Assembly (NCBI GenBank): GCA_937890005.1
Contig: CALBZA010000074.1
Coordinates: 1 to 64,000 of the forward strand
Length of the DNA: 64,000 nucleotides
Direction of reading: 5' to 3'
DNA from: an uncultured Verrucomicrobia subdivision 3 bacterium
Lineage (GTDB): Bacteria > Verrucomicrobiota > Verrucomicrobiia > Limisphaerales > DASXHY01
The position numbers and the translations under genes are program-made. The notes under the pieces are model-generated. The model was not told where the DNA came from and did no database searches. It saw only the letters and a list, made by a program, of their open reading frames with translations. Shown piece by piece: positions 33,444-42,514 of this stretch (its first letter is position 1; the number at the start of each line of letters is the position of its first letter).

Positions 33444-34323
33444 CCTCACCGAACTCAAGCCTCGTCCGCGCCTGCCTGAATGGCTGCGCATCAAGCTGCC
33501 GACCTCCGACACGTTTTCGCACACGCGTTCGCTGCTGGACGAACTGAAGCTGCACACCGTTTGCGAAAGCGCCAAGTGTCCGAATCATTGGGAATGCTGG
33601 AGCAAGGGAACCGCGACGTTCATGATCGCCGGCGATCGCTGCACCCGTGCCTGCGGATTCTGCGCGGTTTCAACGGCGAAACCCCTTCCGCTCGAAGAGG
33701 ACGAGCCGAAGCGCGTGGCGGAAGCGACGCGGCGGATGCGATTGCGTCATGTTGTGATCACCGCCGTGGCCCGAGACGATCTGAAGGACGGCGGCGCCGA
33801 ACATTTCCGAAACACGATCGAAGCCGTTCGCGAACTCAATCCCGGAGTTGTCATTGAAGTTCTCACGCCTGATTTCAACGACAGCGACAGTTGCATCGAC
33901 AACGTTCTCCGCGCTCGTCCGCACATTTTCAATCACAACCTCGAAACGGTTCGTCGCCTCACGCCTGATGTTCGGCATCGCGCCACCTACGATCGGTCGC
34001 TGAGTGTTTTGAAGAAAGTGAAGGAGCGGGCGGATTATCGCGTTTTCACCAAGTCCGGCATGATGCTGGGACTGGGTGAAAGGGAGGACGAAGTGATCGA
34101 AGCGATGCGCGATCTTCGTGCAGCCGGATGCGATATCTTGACGCTCGGACAATATCTTCAACCGACGATTCGGCATCTGCCGGTGGTGGAGTTTGTGAGG
34201 CCGGAGACATTTGCAAAGTTTGGGGAACTGGCGAAGGAGATGGGCTTCATCCACGTCGCAAGCGGTCCGATGGTTCGCAGCTCGTATCACGCCGACGAAT
34301 TCAATTCGCCAGTCAGTTGCTGA
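33430..34323 (+). CDS. lipA: lipoyl synthase
   Basis: 297 residues, a radical SAM enzyme that inserts two sulfurs into octanoyl-lysine on lipoyl domains such as GcvH. The auxiliary cluster Cys are 45, 50 and 56 (CESAKCPNHWEC), the radical SAM cluster Cys are 71, 75 and 78 (CTRACGFC), and the C-terminal serine ligand motif is ASGPMVRSSYHADEF. ATG 33430 overlaps the glutaredoxin stop; a frame extending to 33355 lies inside that gene. Octanoyltransferase lipB is not in the window. Confidence 0.96.
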   Translation: MPAPSLTELKPRPRLPEWLRIKLPTSDTFSHTRSLLDELKLHTVCESAKCPNHWECWSKGTATFMIAGDRCTRACGFCAVSTAKPLPLEEDEPKRVAEATRRMRLRHVVITAVARDDLKDGGAEHFRNTIEAVRELNPGVVIEVLTPDFNDSDSCIDNVLRARPHIFNHNLETVRRLTPDVRHRATYDRSLSVLKKVKERADYRVFTKSGMMLGLGEREDEVIEAMRDLRAAGCDILTLGQYLQPTIRHLPVVEFVRPETFAKFGELAKEMGFIHVASGPMVRSSYHADEFNSPVSC

Positions 34324-34507
34324 GAAGCCTTTATCGAGGTGCAGTTGGAAACAGGGAAAATCCTCGGTCTGCAGGAGGATCTTCTGAAGTTGCTGTGAAC
34401 CAAGTTGAAAATCAGCAACTGCGTTTTCTCTTTCTGGCCCTTCCTCTAGCGAGCTTCTTTTTTTTACCGTCGCGATTCTTCCGGCGAGTCTTTGGGACGG
34501 CTGTTCT

Positions 34508-34535
34508 CTACCATACGACATACGTCGTATGGTAG
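34508..34535. promoter_or_regulatory. perfect 12-bp-arm palindrome, operator candidate
   Basis: CTACCATACGAC-ATAC-GTCGTATGGTAG is a perfect inverted repeat 107 bases upstream of the pseudopilin ATG. It contains the 14-mer GACATACGTCGTAT (34517-34530) that recurs exactly at 39182-39195. The core ATACG-T-CGTAT is an odd 11-bp palindrome. There is no T tract, so an operator is favoured over a terminator, although it could also end lipA transcription. The rest of the gene-free stretch 34324-34641 shows nothing clear. Confidence 0.6.
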
Positions 34536-34641
34536 GCGTTTATTCTACCCGGCAAAGTGCGGAAGCAATTCAAACTAACCCACGCGCATTCTCGAGACTG
34601 GATATAAATTTCAGGTGATCCAGCAGCATTTGGAGGCGCGA

Positions 34642-35478
34642 ATGAAATTAAGTCAGGCAAAACGTATGAAGAACCATTCAAGGCGCGGAAAAGTCAGATC
34701 GTCCGGTTTCACACTGATTGAACTCCTTGTCGTGATCGCGATCATTGCGATCCTTGCGGCCATGCTGCTGCCGGCGCTCAGTCAAGCGAAGGAAAAGGCC
34801 AAGCGCACAACGTGTTTGAACAATCTGAAGCAAATTGGAATCGGCATCACAATTTACGCCGGCGAAAATCAGGACAAGGTTTTGCCCGTGCGGTTGGATG
34901 TGCTGAACACCTTGACCGATCCAGGCCTTGCTGCTGCCAAGGACGTTGGCCTTCTCGCCACCGCCTCAGGTGGCGTCACCAGAACTCCAAACGTCTGGTG
35001 CTGTCCGAGCCGGCGCGACATGCCCCAGTATGAAGCCTCTGCCCAGCCGCCGCAGTGGGTGATCGGATACAACTATTTCGGAGGATTGAGCAGCTGGAAT
35101 ACACCCGCAGGGAGTTTCCGAAGCTATAGCCCGATCAAACTTTCCACTTCGAAGCCCTATTATGCTCTCGCTGCGGATGCCATCATCAGAATGGGAGATC
35201 GCACCACCGGAAAATGGGCGGACCAGGCGGTCGCAAAAACGGATCCTCGATACTGGGTGTATGCCGACTGTCCTCCTCACAGAAAAAATAATGTTCCTGC
35301 GGGAGGGAATATCCTGTTGGTAGATGGATCGGCAGAGTGGAAAAAATTCAACCTGTGGTATGTGTTTTCAACCCGTGCGGGCGCTTATGGCCGAACGGAT
35401 ACATTTTGGGCCCAGGAATCCACCGACTTTCAGGAAGCTGCACTGAATAACGCATTGAACGGACTCGCATTGAAGTGA
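34642..35478 (+). CDS. prepilin-like protein with type IV pilin N-terminus (H-X9-DG-type)
   Basis: 278 residues. A positively charged leader ends at the prepilin cleavage site G-F-T-L-I-E-L-L (about residues 21-28), followed by the hydrophobic helix VVIAIIAILAAMLLPALSQA and the processing-associated pattern CLNNLKQIGIGI. Near the C-terminus PAGGNILLVDGSAEW corresponds to the G-N-x-L-x-x-D-G signature common in Verrucomicrobiota, Planctomycetota and Lentisphaerota pseudopilins. The function of this large family is not established; secretion pseudopilin or surface filament are both possible. GGAGG at 34632-34636, five bases before ATG 34642, decides the start. Confidence 0.85.
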   Translation: MKLSQAKRMKNHSRRGKVRSSGFTLIELLVVIAIIAILAAMLLPALSQAKEKAKRTTCLNNLKQIGIGITIYAGENQDKVLPVRLDVLNTLTDPGLAAAKDVGLLATASGGVTRTPNVWCCPSRRDMPQYEASAQPPQWVIGYNYFGGLSSWNTPAGSFRSYSPIKLSTSKPYYALAADAIIRMGDRTTGKWADQAVAKTDPRYWVYADCPPHRKNNVPAGGNILLVDGSAEWKKFNLWYVFSTRAGAYGRTDTFWAQESTDFQEAALNNALNGLALK

Positions 35479-35592
35479 TCGTTCAGTTGGCGGCCGGTTG
35501 ACGACAGTTGACGATAGGCTCCCATTTCACGGGTGCCTGTCATTTGTCAATGGGCTGCGGAGCAGTTTCTGTCAGATCAGACCGAGACATTC

Positions 35593-38316
35593 TCACGGAC
35601 GCAGAGCTTTGATCGAAATTGATTTCGCCTCCAGTCCGTCAGCCTTCGCGACAATTCGAATCGTGCCGGTCGTTCCCGACTTGGCGCGCACAATCACCAG
35701 GCATCGCCCGTTGAAGGCATTCCGGCTGTGGGAAGGGAACGGTTCGAAGTTGGTGGGATCGCCATTGTCGGTCGCGACGATTTCACCGGGACCTTCGATT
35801 GAGAATTGAATTCGGTTGTTCGCACGAGGTGCCATTCGTCCGTTGGCATCGGTGACCGTGACCGAAATGAATGAGAGATCGAGGCCGTCAGCTTTGATTC
35901 GATCGCGATCTGCCTCCAGCTTCAATTTGGCCGGAGCGCCAGCGGTGGGTGTCTCCGAGGTCGCCCATTTCCGGCCATTCTTATACGCGACGACTTTCAC
36001 CGTTCCCGGCTGGTAAACCAGATCATCCCAACGCAGGCGATACTCGTACTGACCTTTCTTTTTTCGTCCGAGAGATTTTCCATTGAGGAACAGCTCGGCT
36101 TCATCGCCTGAGGTGAACACGTGAACCGGTGTGACCTGTCCCACGCGTTCAGGCCAGGTCCAGTGTGGAAGAATGTGAACGAACTTCAGGTCCGGACGCC
36201 ATCGCGACTGATAAAGGTAAAAACGGTCCTTCTTGAAACCGGCCAGATCGATCACGCCGAAATACGAGCTTCGTGAAGAATAGTAGGGCGTCGGTTCGCC
36301 GAGGTAATCCCATCCTGACCAGACGAACTCTCCGGCGACAAACGGATGTCGATCCTGTGCTGCAAAAACCTTGTCCGCTGTGGATCCAAAATCAGCCGCG
36401 TGCAGTTCATAAGCACTGACGTGGCGCCGCTTTGAATCACCGCCCAATCCGTCTTTCACCGGCGCGCTGAGTCCATCGAAAACGGGGAACAGATATTCGC
36501 CACGACTGCTGAGTGCGGCCGCTGTTTCGCTGCTGAGAATGACCTTGTCCGGAAATTTCTCGCGGAACGGCGTGTACTGTGGCGGCGTGCGAATGCCTTG
36601 CATTCCTTCATGAGCCGGTGTGTCGCGGATGCCTTCGCCCTGGTAATTCAAGCTGATGACATCAACGACAGCGGGCAACGGCATGTCGGGTTTGGCCCAG
36701 TTCATTGCTGAAGTAGTGGGTCGCGTCGGGTCTTCGTCGTGAGCAATGTCGCAAAGCCGGCGGGCAACCGCGGCACCTTCTTCGCCCGTGTATTGTTCGC
36801 CGACTTCGTTTCCGACGCTCCAGAGAATGACGGAAGGATGGTTGCGATCGCGCCGGATCATGGCGCGAAGATCCTGCTCGTGCCAGTCCGGGAAAATCAG
36901 ATGCGAATCGAGCGGAGTCTTTTTCCGTTCCCAGATGTCGAAAATCTCGTCCACGACCAGGAATCCCATTTCGTCCGTCAGATCGAGCAGTTCCGGCGCG
37001 GGCGGATTGTGGCTCATGCGAATCGCGTTGCATCCCATTTCGCGCAGCAGCTCCAACTGGCGCTGTGCCGCGCGTTGATTGTAAGCGGCACCAAGGGCTC
37101 CGAGATCGTGATGCTGGTTGGCGCCGCGAATAGGGATCCGTTCGCCATTCACCAGAATGCCGCGAGCAGGATCGAAGCGAAGTTCGCGGATGCCAAATCG
37201 GGTTTCATAGCGATCAATTGGTTGTCCGTCGCGTGTAACGGCGACGACCGCAAGATAACGATGTGGCTTCTGCGTCGGCGGCGGTCCCCACAGTTTCGGT
37301 TTCAAGATTTCAGTTTCGATTTCGGCGAACGCATCTTGCGCGGCAGCAATTCGCAATTGAACCGGCTCAGATCTGGCGACCGCGCGTGAACCTTTTTTTC
37401 CATCCAGATCGATCGGGAAAATCTCAGCGGAAACAATTACATCGACGGCTTCCTTCGAATCGTTGTCCAGGTTGATTCGCAAATTCACGGTGGCGCGTTC
37501 GGGCGAAACTTTGGGCGTCGTTATGAATGTTCCCAAATGTGCGACATGAATGGGCGCGGTTTTGACGAGCCAGACATTACGATAGATTCCGCCGCCGGGA
37601 TACCAGCGGGAGGAGTCGGGCGGATTATCGAGCCGGATCGCGAGCTGGTTCGTGCCGCCCGGCACGACATACGGAGTGAGATCGATTCGCCAGGACGAGT
37701 ATCCAAACGGCCAGCCACCCACGAGTTTTCCATTCAACCAGACGATCGCGTAAGACATCGCGCCATCGACATCGAGGAAAATGGATTTGCCGGCGTCCGA
37801 TGCCGAAATGTCCAGCGAGCGGCGATACCATCCGATGCCCGGACTCGGCAGGCGGCCCATTCCGCCACCGACAATTCTGCCGCTGACGTCAAACGGGCCG
37901 GCGATTGCCCAATCGTGCGGAAGGTTGATCTGCGTCCATGAACTGTCATCGAAGTCAGGTTGTGCGTAACGAGGCTGAACTTTTGGATCGTTGTCAGGGC
38001 GTTTGTGGCGTTTTGACGGATCCTTGATGAAGCGGTTGCCTGTCGGAAGAATCCACGGTTTCAGAACGTTTTGATTTGTCGCATTAACTTTTTCGGCCTC
38101 CGTCGGCCGGCTGTCGGCAGGTTTGTCGTCGTTCCGATCCCGGACGTCGGGTCGAATGTCGTAAATCAATCCAGCGAAATTTCCATCAGGATCTCCCTTG
38201 ATGAAATGCCAGCCGTCGTTGATCGAAAGGCGTTCGCGCGACTGGGTTGCTGTCGCATCCGCACCGGGAAGACCGACGAACAATGAGAGGAGAAGGGCGA
38301 GGCCATGTCGGATCAT
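35593..38316 (-). CDS. secreted glycoside hydrolase family 2 (beta-galactosidase-like)
   Basis: 907 residues with a signal peptide (residues 1-22, LALLLSLFVGLPGADA). The sugar-binding domain (about 30-245, INDGWHFIKGD, GWYRRSLDI, WLNGKLVGGW) precedes an immunoglobulin-like domain (about 250-365) and a TIM barrel with the acid/base Glu near 504 (ILWSVGNEVGEQ) and nucleophile Glu near 597 (SSETAAAL). C-terminal beta domains resembling DUF4982 and a bacterial Ig-like module (about 720-907) follow. The N-terminal domain has an unusual ~80-residue insertion (about 45-125). Activity on beta-galactosides is the usual reading; beta-glucuronide or other substrates are possible. An araC-type gene lies upstream on the same strand. 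Confidence 0.88.
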   Translation of the reverse strand: MIRHGLALLLSLFVGLPGADATATQSRERLSINDGWHFIKGDPDGNFAGLIYDIRPDVRDRNDDKPADSRPTEAEKVNATNQNVLKPWILPTGNRFIKDPSKRHKRPDNDPKVQPRYAQPDFDDSSWTQINLPHDWAIAGPFDVSGRIVGGGMGRLPSPGIGWYRRSLDISASDAGKSIFLDVDGAMSYAIVWLNGKLVGGWPFGYSSWRIDLTPYVVPGGTNQLAIRLDNPPDSSRWYPGGGIYRNVWLVKTAPIHVAHLGTFITTPKVSPERATVNLRINLDNDSKEAVDVIVSAEIFPIDLDGKKGSRAVARSEPVQLRIAAAQDAFAEIETEILKPKLWGPPPTQKPHRYLAVVAVTRDGQPIDRYETRFGIRELRFDPARGILVNGERIPIRGANQHHDLGALGAAYNQRAAQRQLELLREMGCNAIRMSHNPPAPELLDLTDEMGFLVVDEIFDIWERKKTPLDSHLIFPDWHEQDLRAMIRRDRNHPSVILWSVGNEVGEQYTGEEGAAVARRLCDIAHDEDPTRPTTSAMNWAKPDMPLPAVVDVISLNYQGEGIRDTPAHEGMQGIRTPPQYTPFREKFPDKVILSSETAAALSSRGEYLFPVFDGLSAPVKDGLGGDSKRRHVSAYELHAADFGSTADKVFAAQDRHPFVAGEFVWSGWDYLGEPTPYYSSRSSYFGVIDLAGFKKDRFYLYQSRWRPDLKFVHILPHWTWPERVGQVTPVHVFTSGDEAELFLNGKSLGRKKKGQYEYRLRWDDLVYQPGTVKVVAYKNGRKWATSETPTAGAPAKLKLEADRDRIKADGLDLSFISVTVTDANGRMAPRANNRIQFSIEGPGEIVATDNGDPTNFEPFPSHSRNAFNGRCLVIVRAKSGTTGTIRIVAKADGLEAKSISIKALRP

Positions 38317-38428
38317 GGCTCGGGAATAGCCTTTGACTGATGACGGGTCAAGGCGTTGATGAAGGAAGCAGATCGTTTCCGGAATGATTGCCGAGGCTCC
38401 GGATTACAGGCGCAGTCTGACCGACGGG

Positions 38429-39139
38429 TCACGCAGCTGTCATGACCAGACGCACGCGGCGGAGAGAAGGAAAGCGTTCGAGATCCCACGTCTTCGGAAA
38501 TGGAGAATCTGTTTCGGGAACATTTCCATCAGCGGGGGATGAAGTCTCCGCCTGTTTCATCGCGCGGTAATATTTTGGCGAGAAACCCATCACCAGTTTG
38601 AAGCGGCGGGAAAAGTAAAGCGGATCGTCGTAACCGAGACGCGCGGCGACCTCCTTCACCTGCAGATCCGTCCCTGTCAGAAGTTCGCAGGCGTGAAGCA
38701 TTCGGAGCCGGATGAAGAAGTCGATGGGGCTGAATCCCGTCGTTTTCTTGAACAGGCAGAAAAACTGCGAATAGGAAAGGCCGGCGATCGAGACGAGCGT
38801 GGAAACCTGAAGCGGCTCCGCGAGGTGCGCCAGCATGAAATCGATGATGCTTGCAATCCGGCTTCCTGTGTCGGTGGCCTGTTCCTGCGGCTGCACTGGA
38901 AGTGTGGCGTGCGGATGAAGCCGGTCGGACAGGGGTGACTGGAATTCGGCAACGGCCTGCTGCTTCTGCGAAAAGGAAATGGATGACGACATTCCGGAAA
39001 CAGAACCCAGAGCTTTTTCGGCGACGGTGGCCAGGCTCGGACCCGCACTCATCGGACCGATTTTCAACGCCGCGAGTTTTTCAGACCTGCCGGGAGATGC
39101 CGATCCGTTCGGTTGCGCGAGGTGATTGCGAAGATTCAT
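38429..39139 (-). CDS. AraC-family transcriptional regulator
   Basis: 236 residues. The C-terminal ~100 residues form the two-helix-turn-helix AraC domain: SRIASIIDFMLAHLAEPLQV, SIAGLSYSQFFCLFKKTTGF then SPIDFF, and the second helix pair VKEVAARLGYDDPLYFSRRF with the KLVMGFSPKYYR end. The N-terminal ~110 residues are short and polar with no cupin, so it may lack a sugar-sensing domain or use a different input. It ends 113 bases before the GH2 gene in the same direction and is a likely activator of it. A palindromic motif pair lies in its divergent promoter region. Confidence 0.88.
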   Translation of the reverse strand: MNLRNHLAQPNGSASPGRSEKLAALKIGPMSAGPSLATVAEKALGSVSGMSSSISFSQKQQAVAEFQSPLSDRLHPHATLPVQPQEQATDTGSRIASIIDFMLAHLAEPLQVSTLVSIAGLSYSQFFCLFKKTTGFSPIDFFIRLRMLHACELLTGTDLQVKEVAARLGYDDPLYFSRRFKLVMGFSPKYYRAMKQAETSSPADGNVPETDSPFPKTWDLERFPSLRRVRLVMTAA

Positions 39140-39181
39140 CGGGGTCAGAGCTTATCCCAAAGGACGGCGGGCAACGCATCT

Positions 39182-39248
39182 GACATACGTCGTATTTTGG
39201 TTTGATGCCGCGCAAACCGCTTCCACGCTTGCGAATACGACGTTTGTC
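39182..39248. promoter_or_regulatory. pair of inverted operator-like sites in the divergent araC/luxR region
   Basis: GACATACGTCGTATT (39182-39196) and AATACGACGTTTGTC (39234-39248) are inverted copies with 14 of 15 matches, 52 bases centre to centre. The first shares its 14-mer exactly with the palindrome at 34517-34530. Both lie between the divergent AraC and LuxR-type genes (39140-39310) and could bind a dimeric regulator that loops or cooperates. Confidence 0.6.
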
Positions 39249-39310
39249 GGATGTTTAGACGCGGTGATTCGCCTACGCTCCGGGTGACGCAATGAAACGT
39301 TTAAGCTGAC

Positions 39311-40009
39311 ATGTCTGCACGAATAGCCCAAAGTTCCGACCTGGATTTCATGACGAAGGTCGCAATCGTAGAAGATAACGCCACACTGCGGGAATATCTG
39401 CAGAACCTGATCAACAGCACGCCGGGGCTTCGCTGCGTCACATCATGCTCGTCCGCCGAGGATGCGATCATTCGGATTCCGGAGGAAAAACCCGATGTTG
39501 TTCTGATGGACATCCACCTTCCGGGAGAATCAGGAATCGCCTGCACGGCGCGCCTGAGGCAGAAAGTGCCGAACATCCAGGTGATCATGCTGACGGTGTA
39601 CAAGGACATCAAAATGATCTTTCAGGCGCTCAAGGCGGGTGCGTGCGGTTACGTACTGAAGCGTTCTGACGAGAAGGACATTCTCGCGGCGATCTCGGAA
39701 GTCCGTGCGGGCGGCGCGCCGATGACCAGCGAGATTGCGCGTATGGTGGTGCGTTCCTTCATGGAGGAGCCGTCGGAGGAAGCCTCCCCCACGGCGCAGC
39801 TTTCGGCGCGTGAACAAGAGATTCTGGCGCTCCTGGCGCAAGGGCTTTCAAACAAGGAAATCGGCACCCAACTCCACATCAGCTTCGGCACCGTCCGAAC
39901 GCACCTCATGCACATCTACGAGAAGTTGCACGTGCGGTGCCGGACCGAGGCCGCCGCCAAATATCTTCGCGCCAATCCTGTCGTGCGCGGAAATCTCCCC
40001 ACCGCCTGA
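39311..40009 (+). CDS. NarL/LuxR-family response regulator
   Basis: 232 residues from ATG 39311 (ATG 39350 is an equally possible start, giving MTKVAIVEDN). The receiver has Glu/Asp pocket IVEDN, phosphoacceptor Asp67 (VVLMDIHLPGESG), Thr in VIMLTVYKD and Lys in YVLKRSDEKD. The LuxR-type helix-turn-helix is at about 165-225 (LSAREQEILALLAQGLSNKE, IGTQLHISFGTVRTH). It should bind DNA when phosphorylated. No kinase is adjacent. It faces the araC gene across the palindromic sites and may regulate itself, araC and the pseudopilin gene through them. Confidence 0.92.
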   Translation: MSARIAQSSDLDFMTKVAIVEDNATLREYLQNLINSTPGLRCVTSCSSAEDAIIRIPEEKPDVVLMDIHLPGESGIACTARLRQKVPNIQVIMLTVYKDIKMIFQALKAGACGYVLKRSDEKDILAAISEVRAGGAPMTSEIARMVVRSFMEEPSEEASPTAQLSAREQEILALLAQGLSNKEIGTQLHISFGTVRTHLMHIYEKLHVRCRTEAAAKYLRANPVVRGNLPTA

Positions 40010-40149
40010 TCGGATCGCGAGCCAGTTGCAAACTTCAGCAGTTCCCTTCGCGGGTGAATTGTCCGAAGCGCATCAAGCCTTGCAGCCGCTTTTCTTCAGC
40101 TCACAGCAGTTCCGAAATCCCTGATCTCCACACCAACTTGGGGGCGCCT

Positions 40150-41283
40150 TCAGACTTTCGCGCGAAGATCGGCGACGCATTCGACATGTTGCGTTTGGGG
40201 GAACATGTCGAGCGGAACCACGCGGCGGAGCTCAAAGGCGCCATCCGCGCAGAGAATGCCGAGGTCACGCGCCATGGTGGCGGGGTGACACGACACGTAG
40301 ATCAATTGCGCCGGTTTCTGTTCGCGCAGGAGCTGAAGCGTTTCCGGCCAGCAACCTTTCCTCGGCGGATCGAGCAACACCGTCGTCGCTTCCGGCGAGA
40401 AACGATTCAGAATTTCCGGAAGGATGCGTTCCACCGCGCCGGTCACAAACTCGCCGTTTGTGATGGATCGTGTCTCGGCATTTCGTCGTGCCGCCTTGAT
40501 TGCCATCTGGTCGTACTCGACTCCGATGAACGACTCCACGGAACCCGCCAGTTCGATTCCGAAAAAGCCCACGCCGCAGAACAGATCGATCAAATGTTTG
40601 GATCCGCGGTCCTTCAAAAATTCGCGGACAGTTTCCACCAGGCCGGGCAGCAGGAAGAAATTGTTCTGAAAGAACGAGTCGCGCGGAACTTCCCAACCTT
40701 CAGGCGGGAGGCGAAGAACGACTTTGATGCCGCCCTTCGGAGGCGGGTTCGCGCGGACTTCCCGAATCTGGTCGCTGACGGCAGGTTCGGCGATTTTGCA
40801 TTCGACGATGTCTTCGACCAAACCGCAGTCCCAGCGGACGAAACCGATGTTCAATTTCTGTTCGGGCTTGTTCCACTGGCTGCGGATCATGATGCGGTTG
40901 CGATAACCGTACGGTTGAGGGCAGGGGACGACCGGCGCGACCACCTCCCTGGAGATTTTGCCGACGCGCTCGAATATGTCGGCGATCTGTTTCTGTTTGA
41001 TGCGGAGCTGTTCGGCGTAGCTCATGTGCTGATACTGGCATCCGCCGCAGGCCTGGAAATACTGGCAGGGCGCGTCCACTCGCTCAGGCGATGCCTCCAC
41101 CACGCGAACGAGTTTCGCGCGGGCGAAGTTTTTCTTCAGCTCAGTGATTTCCGCTTCCACCGTCTCGCCGATGATGACGAACGGTACGAAGACGACCAGT
41201 TCATCGATTCGTCCGACACCTTCGCCTCCGAACGCGATGTCGGAGATTTTCAAAGTCACAACACTTCCAGGAGCAATAGTCAC
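40150..41283 (-). CDS. 23S rRNA (uracil-5-)-methyltransferase, RlmD/RumA family
   Basis: 377 residues. An N-terminal TRAM domain (GSVVTLKISDIAFGGEGVGR) is followed by a [4Fe-4S] cysteine set (CQYFQACGGCQYQHMSYAEQ), the SAM-binding motif LIDLFCGVGFFGIELAG, and the catalytic segment VLLDPPRKGC and YVSCHPATMARD, whose Cys is the nucleophile. It methylates uracil C5 in 23S rRNA; whether the target is U1939, U747 or tRNA U54 cannot be told. It is shorter than E. coli RlmD. Single gene, convergent with the response regulator. Confidence 0.9.
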   Translation of the reverse strand: MTIAPGSVVTLKISDIAFGGEGVGRIDELVVFVPFVIIGETVEAEITELKKNFARAKLVRVVEASPERVDAPCQYFQACGGCQYQHMSYAEQLRIKQKQIADIFERVGKISREVVAPVVPCPQPYGYRNRIMIRSQWNKPEQKLNIGFVRWDCGLVEDIVECKIAEPAVSDQIREVRANPPPKGGIKVVLRLPPEGWEVPRDSFFQNNFFLLPGLVETVREFLKDRGSKHLIDLFCGVGFFGIELAGSVESFIGVEYDQMAIKAARRNAETRSITNGEFVTGAVERILPEILNRFSPEATTVLLDPPRKGCWPETLQLLREQKPAQLIYVSCHPATMARDLGILCADGAFELRRVVPLDMFPQTQHVECVADLRAKV

Positions 41284-41378
41284 GAGCCTAGCTTAAAAAT
41301 GAGCGGCGCGAGGAAAAGAAATTTGTTCGATTCGGAGCGATTCTGTTTTGAAATGCGCTGAATCGAATGTGAGCCGGT

Positions 41379-42425
41379 TCAATGTTCGTGCCCGTGTCCG
41401 TGGCTCGACTGTTCGTAATGTTTCTTCAACAGGTCTTCGCCGAAGTCATTTTCCAAATCGCGCCAGACGGTGTGGATGTGATTCGCGCGATTCTGCGTGT
41501 TGTCGTATTCCAGGAGAAATGTCGGACCCTGAACGCGGTAATAATGGCCGTGTCCGCGTTCGACCGGTCCGGCCCATGCGAATGAAATGTTTTCGAACCC
41601 GGCCGCTTCGATCTTCTTAAAGTCAGTCTCGGCAACTTCGGTTCGAAAACGGAACAGATATTCGCGGATCAGTTTTCTGAGAAGCTCCTTCTGCGAATCG
41701 GTGAAATCTCGGGCGCTGATTCCAAGTGGATCCAGTCGCTTCGCCTGACGGGCGTTGCCGGTGATGATCTCGCGGGGCGCTGTTGCGGAGAAAATGGCAA
41801 GCTTTCGCTGTTGATCGGAAAGCGCGCTGATCAGTTCGCGGCCAAGATCTTCCTCAGCACCGAGAACGCGAAGACCCTTGTGTGGCCCGCGCGGAACTTC
41901 GGCTGGATTCGATCCAAAAAACGAAGGACTCACCGCGAGCACTTCATTGCTGCTGACGGTGAAGTTGACGGAGAGATGATGTCCCTCGACGCGCCAGCCC
42001 CAAGGAGATTTCTGCGGATCACCGAAGATCGTGACGTAATAAAGTCCGGAGTCGCGCCAGGCCGCTTGATTTTCCATTTCGCGCAGGACCTGTTCGATCA
42101 CGTAGATGATGTTCGTGGCCTTCGTGTAACCTTGCGCGCTCAATCCTGTTCGCAGGAGTGTGCGTGCGAGTTCCTGTTGTTCCGGCTTCAGTTCCTTAAG
42201 CGGAATGCCTCGACGCGACTTGGGCACGAAGTCCCAGTTGAAACGTTCGTTGCTGCTGAATTCGATCAGCGCCTTCGCCTTTTGAGCCGAATCCAAACCC
42301 GAGACAAACGCCTGCGCCGCATCAGCCATTTCCTGCGCGGGCGGAGTGGCGAAGGAAGAACAAGGCGCGACGAGAAGGAGCAGCCACAGCGCAAATCGAA
42401 ATGCCGGAGCGGGCAGGGGATTCAT
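41379..42425 (-). CDS. secreted DUF3500-family protein
   Basis: 348 residues with a signal peptide (FRFALWLLLLVAPCSSFATP) and the pattern of the DUF3500 family: QAFVSGLDSAQKAKALIEFS, WDFVPKSRRGIPLKEL, LYYVTIFGDP, WGWRVEGHHLSVNFT, and GHGHYYRVQGPTFLLEYDNT then QNRANHIHTVWRD near the end. The C-terminus is His-rich (SSHGHGHEH), which may bind metal. The family has no established biochemical role. ATG 42425 is preferred to 42437. Periplasmic or exported. Confidence 0.8.
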   Translation of the reverse strand: MNPLPAPAFRFALWLLLLVAPCSSFATPPAQEMADAAQAFVSGLDSAQKAKALIEFSSNERFNWDFVPKSRRGIPLKELKPEQQELARTLLRTGLSAQGYTKATNIIYVIEQVLREMENQAAWRDSGLYYVTIFGDPQKSPWGWRVEGHHLSVNFTVSSNEVLAVSPSFFGSNPAEVPRGPHKGLRVLGAEEDLGRELISALSDQQRKLAIFSATAPREIITGNARQAKRLDPLGISARDFTDSQKELLRKLIREYLFRFRTEVAETDFKKIEAAGFENISFAWAGPVERGHGHYYRVQGPTFLLEYDNTQNRANHIHTVWRDLENDFGEDLLKKHYEQSSHGHGHEH

Positions 42426-42514
42426 GGCGTAAGCCAATCACGCAGCGCATCAAACGCAATGCAATTCTCCGCGAAACCGCTTGCCGCAAAGATGCCCGCC
42501 GGTAGTGTGTCGGC

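Noticed and set aside
34508..34535. Rho-independent terminator for lipA
   Set aside because: The palindrome has AT-rich arms, no T tract, a 4-base loop and an exact partial copy in another promoter region, so an operator is the better reading.
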